Below are positions 9,595 through 18,120 of a stretch of DNA of 64,000 bases, piece after piece. A model generated the notes under the pieces. The model was not told where the DNA came from, did no database searches, and saw only the letters and a program-made list of their open reading frames with translations. The DNA comes from Flavobacterium cheongpyeongense (GTDB lineage Bacteria > Bacteroidota > Bacteroidia > Flavobacteriales > Flavobacteriaceae): positions 92,673 through 156,672 of the forward strand of contig NZ_QJHK01000012.1 of the NCBI RefSeq assembly GCF_003202435.1, given 5' to 3'. How positions within the stretch are numbered: the first letter of the stretch is position 1; each line of letters begins with the position of its first letter. A program made the translations under genes and the position numbers.

Positions 9595-9843
9595 TTATTT
9601 AGATTTTTTGAAAATAGAATAAATCGTGATTCCAAAACCAATCAGGACAGTTGTTGGAGCTAAACGAATACGTCTAAAGCTAAAAACATCCTCATTAAAA
9701 ACATTCGGATTATCACTTCCGCCACCAGACATTAAAATAAAACCTAACACGATAACGCCAATTCCAATCAATAGAATTTTGTAGTTGATGTTGTCAAAAA
9801 GGAATTCCTGTTTTTGTTGTTGTACTTCTTTATTATTTTTCAT
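9595..9843 (-). CDS. DUF3098 small membrane protein
   Basis: 82 residues with two hydrophobic segments (about 27-43 and 64-78). Between them lies a short loop with GGGSDNPNVFNEDVFSFRR, the pattern of DUF3098 proteins. The family is small, restricted largely to Bacteroidetes, and regularly found between ftsX and uppP, as here. Function unknown; the genomic position suggests a link to division or cell-wall synthesis, which is inference only. Confidence 0.8.
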   Translation of the reverse strand: MKNNKEVQQQKQEFLFDNINYKILLIGIGVIVLGFILMSGGGSDNPNVFNEDVFSFRRIRLAPTTVLIGFGITIYSIFKKSK

Positions 9844-9925
9844 TTTTATTTTTTTGTCACCCTGAGCGAAGTCGAAGGCTTTATTTATTATTACTGAATA
9901 CTAAAAACTGCGACTGAATACTTCT

Positions 9926-10801
9926 TTAATAAAGATCGTCTGTTCTTAGATTAAGGAATCGTTGGGTCGCAAAGTGTGTACTTACCCAGGTAATCAAAAC
10001 CCCTAAACCGAACACCGCTAACAACACTAAGCCAATTAAAGCTTTGTCTTCTAAAATTCCTAATCCCGGGAAATTGTTTTCTACATAAAGTAAAAGAGCT
10101 ATCAAAGCCACAATTGCCAATCCGGCACCCAGCATTCCAAGTTTTACGCTACGCACTACAAAAGGTTTACGAATAAACGATTTAGTAGCACCAACCATCT
10201 GCATGGTCTTAATGATAAATCTGTTAGAGTGAATGGACAAACGTAATGAACTGTTAATTAATAAAACCGCAATTACCGCAAGGAAACCACTGATAATTAA
10301 AATCCACATACTCACTTTTTTGATGTTGTCGTTTACTAAGTTTACTAATTGTTTATCATAAACAATGTCTTCGATCATCGTGTTCCTGCGCAAATTGCTT
10401 TCAATTTTTGAGATGCTGTCCCTTTCTACATAATCTGCTTTTAAATGAATGTCGTAAGAATTCAATAACGGATTTTCACCTAAAAACGTCAGAAAATCTT
10501 CTCCAATAATATCTGTATGCTCTTTTGCCGCTTTTTCTTTGGTAACGTAAACATACGATTTTGCAAAAGGAGCTCTTTTTAATTCGGCATCAAAAGCTTT
10601 GGTAATACTATCTGTTGCTTCGTTTTTAAAGAATACCGTCATAGCAATTTTTTCTTTAAAATCATTGGCCAGCTTTTTAGAATTGATAATGAATAATCCC
10701 AGTACACCCAGAAGGAATAATACCAAAAATACACTCAATACAACCGAAAAATAAGAGGAAATTAACCTGCGTTTTTGAAATCTATCAAATTTAGAACTCA
10801 T
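9926..10801 (-). CDS. ftsX: FtsX-like cell-division permease
   Basis: 291 residues with the FtsX plan: a short basic cytoplasmic N-terminus (FQKRRLISSYFSVVLSV), a first membrane helix, an extracytoplasmic domain of about 120 residues, then three helices. The last part contains MQMVGATKSFIRKPFVVRS, the cytoplasmic coupling region of FtsX/MacB permeases. With the ATPase FtsE it activates peptidoglycan hydrolases at division; no ftsE is seen nearby. First gene of the ftsX-DUF3098-uppP-truB run. Confidence 0.9.
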   Translation of the reverse strand: MSSKFDRFQKRRLISSYFSVVLSVFLVLFLLGVLGLFIINSKKLANDFKEKIAMTVFFKNEATDSITKAFDAELKRAPFAKSYVYVTKEKAAKEHTDIIGEDFLTFLGENPLLNSYDIHLKADYVERDSISKIESNLRRNTMIEDIVYDKQLVNLVNDNIKKVSMWILIISGFLAVIAVLLINSSLRLSIHSNRFIIKTMQMVGATKSFIRKPFVVRSVKLGMLGAGLAIVALIALLLYVENNFPGLGILEDKALIGLVLLAVFGLGVLITWVSTHFATQRFLNLRTDDLY

Positions 10802-11210
10802 AGTTTACTTAAATTATGTGGTAAAAATAATCAAAGAATTTCTTTCTTTAAAGTTATTAACGAACTTTTATACTATAAATGTACGATTAGATATTGAAAT
10901 ACGACACCAGAGAAATGTTTTGACCGCAAAGGCCGCAAAGATTTTTATACTTAGTTGCAGTAAAAACACAAAGTTCGCATTAATTTATACTGATTAAGCT
11001 TTTGCCAACTTTACGGAATAGCTGTAATCACACAGTACAATAGTACGTGTTTTTACTTAATTAAAATACGTAATTTGTTATTTTATTTGTTTGCCAATGA
11101 AATAGCTTTGGTACAATCTGTAATAAATGTAAATTTGCCAACTTATAATCCAGTCACAAAGAGAGGAAAGCCTTAGTATCTTTGCAACTTACAACCTTAG
11201 TAACTTAGAA
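10802..11210. other. Intergenic region upstream of divergent ftsX and leuS
   Basis: 409 bp without a convincing gene. It contains low-complexity text such as ACCGCAAAGGCCGCAAAGA, a repeat type common in flavobacterial gaps, and the candidate leuS promoter at its right end. No tRNA or structured RNA was recognised. Confidence 0.5.
11177..11184 (+). promoter_or_regulatory. Candidate -7 box (TATCTTTG) for leuS
   Basis: Matches TAnnTTTG 26 bp before the leuS ATG. A TTG at the usual -33 spacing was not found. Confidence 0.4.
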
Positions 11211-14200
11211 ATGAAATACAATCCAAACGAAATAGACGCCAAATGGCAAAAGTATTGGGCAGAAAATCAAACTTTTGCAGCAAAAAATAACTCTGAAAGA
11301 CCTAAACATTATGTGCTAGACATGTTTCCTTATCCATCCGGAGCGGGATTACACGTGGGGCACCCACTGGGTTATATTGCTTCAGATGTTTATTCTCGTT
11401 TCAAAAGACATCAGGGCTTCAATGTTTTGCATCCAATGGGATATGACAGTTTTGGATTGCCGGCAGAACAATATGCGATTCAGACCGGACAGCGTCCGGA
11501 AGATACAACTCGCGTAAACATTGATGGAGGTGTTGATAAAGAAGGAAAACAAATCGCTGGATACAGAAAACAATTAGATAAAATCGGATTCTCATTTGAC
11601 TGGGCGCGTGAAGTACGTACCTCAAATCCGGATTATTACAAACATACACAATGGATTTTTATTCAGTTATTTAATTCGTGGTACAATAAAGATTCTGACA
11701 AAGCCGAAGACATTTCGACTCTGATCTCTATTTTCGAAAAAGAAGGAAATACAAATGTAAATGCAGTTTCTGATGATAATATTATTGCTTTTTCGTCAAG
11801 CGAATGGAACTCATTCTCAAAAGACGAGCAGGAAAAAATCCTTTTACAATACAGATTAACTTATTTGGCCGAAACCGAAGTAAACTGGTGTCCCGGTTTA
11901 GGAACAGTTCTGGCAAATGACGAAATCGTAAACGGAGTTTCGGAGCGTGGAGGCTATCCTGTCATCAGAAAAAAAATGACACAATGGAGTATGCGAATTT
12001 CTGCTTATGCCGAGCGTCTGCTTCAGGGGCTAAATGATATCGACTGGAGCGAATCTATCAAAGAATCGCAAAGAAACTGGATCGGAAAATCTGTTGGGGC
12101 GATGGTTAAGTTTAAAGTCCTTAGTCCAGAGTCCTTAGTCCAGAGTGAAGACTTAGGACTAGGGACTAAGGACTCTTTTATCGAAGTTTTCACAACCCGT
12201 CCTGATACCATCTTCGGAGTGACTTTTATGACTTTGGCGCCAGAGCATGATTTGGTGGCTAAAATTACAACTCCAGAACAAAAAGATGCAGTTGAAGCGT
12301 ATATCGAAAAAACCGCAAAACGTTCTGAGCGTGAGCGTATGGCCGATGTAAAAACCATTTCTGGAGTATTTACGGGAGCTTATGCTGAACATCCATTTAC
12401 AAAAGAAGCGATTCCGGTTTGGATTGGTGATTATGTTTTGGCTGGTTATGGAACCGGTGCTGTAATGGCAGTTCCTTGTGGAGACGAAAGAGATTATGCG
12501 TTTGCTAATTTCTTTAAAGGTCAGAACGGAATGCAGGAAATCAAAAATATCTTCGCCAATGTTGATATTTCTGAATCGGCTTACGGTTCAAAAGATAACG
12601 TTGAAATCGCAAATTCGGATTTCTTAAACGGATTGAATTATAAAGACGCGACTCAAAAAGTAATTGCTGAATTAGAGAAAATAGAACAGGGAACCGGAAA
12701 AACAAATTACCGTTTGCGTGATGCTGTTTTTTCCCGCCAGCGTTATTGGGGGGAGCCTTTCCCGGTATATTATGTAAATGGTTTGCCAAAAATGATTGAT
12801 GCACAACATTTACCGATTATTTTGCCTGAAGTTGAAAAATATTTACCAACCGAAGACGGCTTGCCTCCTTTAGGAAACGCCGCAGTTTGGGCTTGGGATA
12901 CCAATCAAAACAAAGTTGTCAATACTGATTTGGTTGATAATGTTTCGATCTTTCCTCTAGAATTGAACACTATGCCAGGCTGGGCGGGAAGTTCATGGTA
13001 TTGGATGCGTTATATGGATGCACACAACGAAACCGAATTTGCAAGCAAAGAAGCTTTGGCTTATTGGGAAAGTGTAGATTTATATATTGGAGGTAGCGAG
13101 CACGCAACGGGACATTTATTATATTCTCGTTTTTGGAACAAATTCTTAAAAGACAAAGGTTTTGCTCCAACCGAAGAACCATTCAAGAAACTGATTAATC
13201 AGGGAATGATTTTGGGGACGAGTGCTTATGTTTACAGGAGAAATGATACTAACGAGTTTTATTCTTTCAACACAATATTGTCACCTAAAGATAAGCCTTT
13301 TATAGATCCGAAATTTGTTAGAGGCATTAAAGTTTTAGATGAAATATCATCTAATGATAAATCTGTTTTGGACGATATTAATATTGAAACAGTTTTAGCG
13401 GCACATGGAGCTTCTAATTCGGCTTTTCCAATTCATGTTGATGTGAATTTTGTTAATTCTTCAGATGAATTAGATATTGAAAAATTCAAAGCATGGAGAG
13501 AAGATTACGCAGATGCTAAATTTATAGATGTTAATGGAAAATTTATCGTTGGCCGCGAAGTCGAAAAAATGTCAAAATCCAAATACAATGTCGTAACTCC
13601 GGATGATATTTGTGCTGAATACGGAGCTGATACATTGCGTTTGTACGAAATGTTTTTAGGGCCATTAGAGCAGGCAAAACCCTGGAATACCGCTGGTATT
13701 TCTGGTGTTTTTGGTTTCCTGAAAAAATTATGGAGATTGTATTTTGATGATAACGGTTTAATCGTAAACAATGACGAACCTACAAAAGACAACTTAAAAT
13801 CATTGCATAAAACGATCAAAAAAGTGGCAGAAGATATTGAGAGTTTCTCTTTCAATACTTCGGTTTCTCAGTTTATGATTTGTGTAAACGAATTGTCTTC
13901 TCAAAATTGTCATTCTCGTGCGATTTTGGAGCCATTGGCTATTGTGATTTCGCCTTATGCACCACATATTGCTGAGGAATTATGGTCGCAGTTAGGACAT
14001 ACAACTTCAATATCAGAAGTGGCTTTCCCAATTTTTGAAGAAAAACATTTAGTGGAATCAGAAAAAGAATACCCGGTTTCTTTCAACGGAAAAATGCGTT
14101 TTACGATCAAATTGCCTTTGGATTTAACCGCAGCACAAATCGAAGAAATCATTATGAAAGACGAAAGAACCCAAAAACAATTAGAAGGAAGAACACCAAA

Positions 14201-14246
14201 CAAAGTGATTATCGTTCCCGGGAAGATTATTAATTTGGTTGGCTAA
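11211..14246 (+). CDS. leuS: Leucyl-tRNA synthetase
   Basis: Charges tRNA-Leu. 1011 residues: longer than the roughly 860 of E. coli, mainly because of insertions common in Bacteroidetes. The HIGH-type motif is HVGH (48-51), the editing-domain motif is TTRPDTIFG, and KMSKS is at about 786-790. Unusual: residues about 302-322, just before the TTRPDT motif of the editing domain, are encoded by a palindromic repeat (12116-12175) that looks like a recent in-frame insertion. The frame stays intact through it, so the enzyme is probably functional. The stop codon lies in a hairpin, followed by a terminator. Confidence 0.97.
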   Translation: MKYNPNEIDAKWQKYWAENQTFAAKNNSERPKHYVLDMFPYPSGAGLHVGHPLGYIASDVYSRFKRHQGFNVLHPMGYDSFGLPAEQYAIQTGQRPEDTTRVNIDGGVDKEGKQIAGYRKQLDKIGFSFDWAREVRTSNPDYYKHTQWIFIQLFNSWYNKDSDKAEDISTLISIFEKEGNTNVNAVSDDNIIAFSSSEWNSFSKDEQEKILLQYRLTYLAETEVNWCPGLGTVLANDEIVNGVSERGGYPVIRKKMTQWSMRISAYAERLLQGLNDIDWSESIKESQRNWIGKSVGAMVKFKVLSPESLVQSEDLGLGTKDSFIEVFTTRPDTIFGVTFMTLAPEHDLVAKITTPEQKDAVEAYIEKTAKRSERERMADVKTISGVFTGAYAEHPFTKEAIPVWIGDYVLAGYGTGAVMAVPCGDERDYAFANFFKGQNGMQEIKNIFANVDISESAYGSKDNVEIANSDFLNGLNYKDATQKVIAELEKIEQGTGKTNYRLRDAVFSRQRYWGEPFPVYYVNGLPKMIDAQHLPIILPEVEKYLPTEDGLPPLGNAAVWAWDTNQNKVVNTDLVDNVSIFPLELNTMPGWAGSSWYWMRYMDAHNETEFASKEALAYWESVDLYIGGSEHATGHLLYSRFWNKFLKDKGFAPTEEPFKKLINQGMILGTSAYVYRRNDTNEFYSFNTILSPKDKPFIDPKFVRGIKVLDEISSNDKSVLDDINIETVLAAHGASNSAFPIHVDVNFVNSSDELDIEKFKAWREDYADAKFIDVNGKFIVGREVEKMSKSKYNVVTPDDICAEYGADTLRLYEMFLGPLEQAKPWNTAGISGVFGFLKKLWRLYFDDNGLIVNNDEPTKDNLKSLHKTIKKVAEDIESFSFNTSVSQFMICVNELSSQNCHSRAILEPLAIVISPYAPHIAEELWSQLGHTTSISEVAFPIFEEKHLVESEKEYPVSFNGKMRFTIKLPLDLTAAQIEEIIMKDERTQKQLEGRTPNKVIIVPGKIINLVG
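12116..12175. repeat. Palindromic short-unit repeat inserted in the leuS reading frame
   Basis: Two tandem 14-bp units AGTCCTTAGTCCAG (12116-12129, 12130-12143) are followed by the inverted counterpart. The 13-bp arm GAGTCCTTAGTCC (12129-12141) pairs perfectly with 12163-12175. Such AGTC-rich tracts occur between genes in this window (for example 57293-57374) and are not expected in a synthetase. It adds about 20 residues without a stop. Confidence 0.85.
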
Positions 14247-14310
14247 CCAAATTAATTCCAAACATGAAAATTCCAAATCCCAATTTTTGTTGGGGTTTGG
14301 AATTTTTTTT
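14232..14310 (+). terminator. Hairpin over the leuS stop codon followed by an intrinsic terminator
   Basis: First hairpin: AATTTGGTT (14232-14240) with AACCAAATT (14245-14253), enclosing the stop codon. Second: a 17-bp stem (14267-14283 with 14290-14306, one G-U pair) followed by T residues, a typical intrinsic terminator. Confidence 0.85.
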
Positions 14311-14371
14311 GTGCGTGTTTTTTGCTGCCAATTATACTAATTTTCACAGATTTTTTTCTAAAACACATAGT

Positions 14372-14580
14372 TTGTCATTCCGAGGGACGAGGAATCTTCG
14401 CGAGAAGCTCCGCAATCAATGTCGCCAATCTTTGTCGAGCTACTTGTGGAGATTGCTTCGCCAGTTCGCTATCACTCGTGTCCTCCTTCGTCGGAATGAC
14501 AAAAATGCAAAGTTCTTGCGTTAAACCCTAGCCAACACCCAGTTTGTCATTCCAACGAAGGAGGAATCTCCGCACGCAAA
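14372..14580. repeat. REP-like palindromic repeat cluster
   Basis: An imperfect palindrome runs from TTGTCATTCCGAGGGACGAG (14372) to TCGGAATGACAAA (14491-14503), about 130 bp. A half copy (TTTGTCATTCCAACGAAGGA) starts at 14543. The internal 25 bases around GCCAATCTTTGTCGAGCTAC recur exactly in the element at 61855-62023. ORFs drawn across it in + frames are artefacts. The rest of the gap 14247-14713 holds nothing else I recognise. Confidence 0.75.
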
Positions 14581-14713
14581 TCACGTCAGAATTTCCGTTT
14601 CAATATTGGAATTTGGATTTTTTTTATTGAAATTTTAATTTCAGTTGTAACATTTTAATAGTTCTCGTATCCAAAGCACGGATCCGATTATTTAACAACT
14701 TAAAACTATTAAA

Positions 14714-15559
14714 ATGAAAAAGTATATTTTGATTATCGCCCTTTTATTTTCTGTATTATGTTTCAATGTTTTTGCACAAACCAAATCATATCCTTTTGAA
14801 GTTCTTAAAACCGGAAAAGGAAAACAATCTATACTATTTATTCCGGGATTTGCTTCTTCCGGAGAAGTCTGGAACGAAACCAAAACCGCATTCGAAAAAG
14901 ATTTTACTTGCTACACATTTACAATGGCTGGTTTCGCGGGAGTAAAACCACAGTTAAATCCATCATTCGAAAACTGGAAAACAGAAATTGCTAATTATAT
15001 CCAAAACAATAAAATTGAAAAACCAATAATTATTGGACACAGTATGGGTGGTGGACTGGCGCTTGCTCTTGCGGCAGACTATCCGGAATTGATTGGAAAA
15101 ATTGTGGTTGTGGATGCACTTCCGTGTCTGGCAGCTTTGAGTGATCCTTCTTTCAAATCAAAAGAAAACAATAATTGTTCTTCAACTGTAAACCAAATGA
15201 CGGCGATGAATGAAACTCAGTTTTATGAGATGCAGAAACAAACCATGCCGAGACTTTTGCAGGATGCTACAAAACTGGAATTGGTTGTAGGTTGGAGTGT
15301 AAAATCAGACAGAACCACTTTCGGACAAATGTATTGTGATTTTTATAATACCGATTTGAGAAACAGGATTGCACAGATAAAATGTCCGTCGTTAATTTTA
15401 TTAGAGTCTTATTTTATAAATTTAAAACCTATAATCGACGAACAATATAAAAACCTGAAAACAGCTGATTTTAAATACGCAAACAAAGGCCTGCATTTTA
15501 TAATGTATGATGATACAGCATGGTATTTGGAACAATTAAATCATTTTTTAAAATCGTAA
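14714..15559 (+). CDS. Secreted alpha/beta hydrolase
   Basis: 281 residues with a clear signal peptide (MKKYILIIALLFSVLCFNVFAQ), so exported. The alpha/beta-hydrolase fold is shown by FIPGFASSG (oxyanion region), the nucleophile elbow GHSMGGG with S110, and GLHFIMYDD near the C-terminus supplying the likely catalytic His. Substrate unknown. The next gene, an ECF sigma factor, starts 1 bp after its stop, so the three genes 14714-16611 form an operon. The hydrolase may be a function controlled by the sigma factor rather than part of the regulation. Confidence 0.85.
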   Translation: MKKYILIIALLFSVLCFNVFAQTKSYPFEVLKTGKGKQSILFIPGFASSGEVWNETKTAFEKDFTCYTFTMAGFAGVKPQLNPSFENWKTEIANYIQNNKIEKPIIIGHSMGGGLALALAADYPELIGKIVVVDALPCLAALSDPSFKSKENNNCSSTVNQMTAMNETQFYEMQKQTMPRLLQDATKLELVVGWSVKSDRTTFGQMYCDFYNTDLRNRIAQIKCPSLILLESYFINLKPIIDEQYKNLKTADFKYANKGLHFIMYDDTAWYLEQLNHFLKS

Positions 15560-15560
15560 G

Positions 15561-16034
15561 ATGGAATTCGAAGAAATCTACAAAACATATTGGGACAGGA
15601 TTTTCAGGCTTTGCATGGGATTTGTAAATGATTATGATGCTGCTCAGGATTTGGCTCAGGAAACTTTTATCATTGTATGGCAGAAGCTGGAAACTTTTAG
15701 AAACGAATCGGCTATTGGAACCTGGATTTTCAGGATTGCTTCTAATACCTGTTTAAGGCAGATCGAGAAAGAAAAACGTTTTCCAAAATCAGACTTGCCT
15801 GTTCATCTTTCGGAAGAAAAGCAAGCTTCAATTGAACCACAAATTCAGTATTTGTACAAATGCATAGCCGAATTGCCCGAAACAGAGCGTATCATTATTT
15901 CACTGGAACTGGAAGATGTAAAGCAGGCAGAAATTGCAAAAATCGTTGGACTTTCTGAAGCTAATGTTAGAGTGAAAATTCACAGAATAAAAGAAAAACT
16001 GACTCAAAAATTCAAAGAAAATGGACAACAATAA
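15561..16034 (+). CDS. ECF RNA polymerase sigma factor
   Basis: 157 residues. Sigma region 2 is visible at about 1-70 (YWDRIFRLCMGFVNDYDAAQDLAQETFIIVWQ) as the usual DLAQETF pattern, and region 4 at about 95-150 (ELPETERIIISLELEDVKQAEIAKIVGLSEANVRVKIHR) as a helix-turn-helix. It directs RNA polymerase to a specific promoter set. It lies 1 bp after the hydrolase and overlaps the next gene by 14 bp, the usual coupling of a sigma factor with its anti-sigma factor. Confidence 0.9.
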   Translation: MEFEEIYKTYWDRIFRLCMGFVNDYDAAQDLAQETFIIVWQKLETFRNESAIGTWIFRIASNTCLRQIEKEKRFPKSDLPVHLSEEKQASIEPQIQYLYKCIAELPETERIIISLELEDVKQAEIAKIVGLSEANVRVKIHRIKEKLTQKFKENGQQ

Positions 16035-16611
16035 TATAGACTTTAAGGATTTATGGAAAAAACAAACCGTAAATCAGCCCAATAAAGAGGATTTGATGGC
16101 AAGGCTAAAACAATTCAAAAAAGCAGGTTTGAGAAGTTTATGGAAAACCAATATTCTGCTTTTTGCCACATCTGCTTTTATTGTTTTTATTTGGTACTAT
16201 TATCAGCCGCAATTTATTTCGACTAAAATCGGAATCGTTTTGGCAATCGTGGCAATGATAATGTATGTGGGAGTTTACAATGGTTTATTGCGTATTTATA
16301 AAGATATTGATACAAACCAAACCAATCAGGAATTTTTGCAGAAACTAATTTTAATTAAAAGAAAACAACAATTTATGCAGTCTACTATATTGAGTTGGTA
16401 CTTTGTTTTACTTCTTGCGGGAATTTGTTTGTATATGTATGAATACGCTTCAAGAATGACCGTTTTTTATGCGCTGATTACATATGGCATAACCTTGCTT
16501 TGGATTGGTTTTAACTGGTTTTATATGCGTCCGAAACAAATTAAAAAACAACAGGCAAAAATTAATGAACTGATTGTAAAGTTTGAAGATATAAATAAGC
16601 AATTGGATTAA
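16021..16611 (+). CDS. Four-helix membrane protein, possible anti-sigma factor
   Basis: 196 residues. A cytoplasmic N-terminus of about 35 residues (DLWKKQTVNQPNKEDL) precedes four hydrophobic segments at about 42-60, 68-88, 120-140 and 147-167, then a short Lys-rich coiled tail. It overlaps the ECF sigma gene by 14 bp, the position of an anti-sigma factor. No zinc-binding HxxxCxxC motif is seen, so if it inhibits the sigma factor it is not a standard ZAS protein. Function otherwise unknown. Confidence 0.7.
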   Translation: MDNNNIDFKDLWKKQTVNQPNKEDLMARLKQFKKAGLRSLWKTNILLFATSAFIVFIWYYYQPQFISTKIGIVLAIVAMIMYVGVYNGLLRIYKDIDTNQTNQEFLQKLILIKRKQQFMQSTILSWYFVLLLAGICLYMYEYASRMTVFYALITYGITLLWIGFNWFYMRPKQIKKQQAKINELIVKFEDINKQLD

Positions 16612-16909
16612 TAAAATCAATATTTTAAAATTGCTTCGTCTGTTCGCTATCGCTCGAGTCCAAATTCCAATTTTACGATTGGGGTTTGGATTTTTTTTGG
16701 TTTTGTGCAAAGTTTGTCATTCCGTAGGAATTTCACGGTTCGATTGACTTAATGTGTAGATTTCTTTGGAGTAATACGTTTGTGTTTAGTTTTTTGCGAA
16801 ACAATTCATAATTAAAATCTAAAGTTGTGAGTCATTTTGACATTTTAGAAAAATGGTTCGTAAATTGTTGTGACGTTACAAGACAAAACATAAACTAAAA
16901 AATATAAAT
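16612..16909. other. Intergenic region with terminator and REP remnant
   Basis: Holds TTGCTTCGTCTGTTCGCTAT, similar to the arm of the 14.4-kb REP element, then an intrinsic terminator (CCAAATTCCAAT 16660-16671 with 16678-16689 through G-U pairs, followed by eight T). A half REP motif, GTCATTCCGTAGGAATTTC, is near 16714. No gene seen. Confidence 0.6.
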
Positions 16910-17596
16910 ATGGGAAGAGAATATTTAATACTTGCCGGTGCGATAATGCTGATTAGCTGGCTGGTGAGTTCAAAGTTAAAGAGTAAGTTCGAGTTGTATT
17001 CGAAACTACAATTGCAAAACGGTATGAGCGGAAAGGAAATTGCCGAAAAGATGCTGGCAGATAATGGTATTCGTGATGTTCGGGTTATTTCGACGCCGGG
17101 ACAATTGACAGATCATTATAATCCGTCAGATAAAACGGTTAATTTAAGTGAGGCCGTTTACAATCACAGAAATGCAGCAGCAGCGGCTGTAGCAGCACAT
17201 GAATGTGGTCATGCTGTTCAGCATTCAATTGGTTACGAATGGCTGTCGATGCGCTCTGCGTTAGTTCCTATTGTAAGTATAGCGTCAAATTATGTACAAT
17301 GGATTTTGCTGGCTGGAATTTTAATGATTAGAGTTTTCCCTCAATTATTGTTAGTGGGTATTGTTATTTTCGCAGCAACAACGTTATTTACTATCATTAC
17401 TTTGCCTGTAGAATATGATGCAAGTAACCGTGCTCTGGCTTGGTTGGAAAATAAACGAATGCTGACTCAGCAAGAGCAGGCCGGTGCAAAAGATGCTTTA
17501 AAATGGGCTGCAAGAACTTATGTTGTAGCGGCTATTGGTTCAATTGCTACCTTGTTATATTATATTTCGATTTACTCAGGAAACAGAAGAAATTAA
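16910..17596 (+). CDS. Neutral zinc metallopeptidase, YugP/DUF-type membrane protease
   Basis: 228 residues. An N-terminal membrane segment (about 4-20) is followed by a soluble part with the zinc motif HECGH (97-101, AAHECGHAVQH), the third-ligand region PVEYDASNRAL, and two or three further hydrophobic segments (about 123-160 and 205-222). This is the plan of the YugP family (Zn_peptidase_2), membrane proteins of unknown substrate. Monocistronic, with its own terminator downstream. Confidence 0.88.
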   Translation: MGREYLILAGAIMLISWLVSSKLKSKFELYSKLQLQNGMSGKEIAEKMLADNGIRDVRVISTPGQLTDHYNPSDKTVNLSEAVYNHRNAAAAAVAAHECGHAVQHSIGYEWLSMRSALVPIVSIASNYVQWILLAGILMIRVFPQLLLVGIVIFAATTLFTIITLPVEYDASNRALAWLENKRMLTQQEQAGAKDALKWAARTYVVAAIGSIATLLYYISIYSGNRRN

Positions 17597-17620
17597 TTTG
17601 TTAATCAGATAATTTATGGC

Positions 17621-17660
17621 AAACCCGACAAGTTTTTAAATCTGTCGGGTTTTTTATTTT
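17621..17660 (+). terminator. Intrinsic terminator after the zinc metallopeptidase
   Basis: Ten-bp stem AAACCCGACA (17621-17630) with TGTCGGGTTT (17643-17652), then a T-rich run. Confidence 0.85.
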
Positions 17661-17671
17661 GGACTTAAAGC

Positions 17672-18091
17672 TTATTCATACTGATCCGGAAATATTTTTA
17701 CATGAAATAAAAACACTTCCTTTTTATCACTGTAACTATAAACCAGTTTATAATCATTATCACTAAAAACTTTGAGTCCCGGATTTGCTTTTGCTGTAGT
17801 AATCAGGCTTTTTTCAATTTCTGTTTTTATCACAGTTACCTCAGCCGTTTCCTTTACAACATTCAGCAAAGTCAGGTTGTACTGAACAGTTCTTTCTTCG
17901 GGTAAATTTACACTGTCTAAACGAATTCCGTCCTGAATAATCAAAGGGCAGTTTTTATTGTATTTTTCAACCAATTCAACTACTTTTTTATTTACTCCTT
18001 CAGTATTTTCAGCAAGAAAAAAACAAAAATAACCTACTATACCCACCGCAATTACCATAATTGCTAAAAATAGAATATGCTGTTTTCTCAT
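17672..18091 (-). CDS. Uncharacterised single-pass membrane protein
   Basis: 139 residues: a short basic start (MRKQ), one hydrophobic helix at about 5-26, then a soluble alpha/beta region of about 110 residues (PLIIQDGIRLDSVNLPEERTV, later YKLVYSYSDKKEVFLFHVKI) that would lie outside the cytoplasmic membrane. I do not recognise a family. It starts 29 bp after the tdk stop on the same strand and is probably co-transcribed with it; no functional link is evident. Confidence 0.75.
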   Translation of the reverse strand: MRKQHILFLAIMVIAVGIVGYFCFFLAENTEGVNKKVVELVEKYNKNCPLIIQDGIRLDSVNLPEERTVQYNLTLLNVVKETAEVTVIKTEIEKSLITTAKANPGLKVFSDNDYKLVYSYSDKKEVFLFHVKIFPDQYE

Positions 18092-18120
18092 TTTATGGTA
18101 TTTTTAATAGAACTGAAAAT

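Noticed and set aside
11382..14203. Several minus-strand ORFs of 60-116 residues inside leuS
   Set aside because: Shadows of a clearly coding frame; no motif or start support.
14264..14531. Two overlapping + strand ORFs of 69-86 residues
   Set aside because: They run across the leuS terminator and the REP-like palindrome, with no family features. Repeat-derived.
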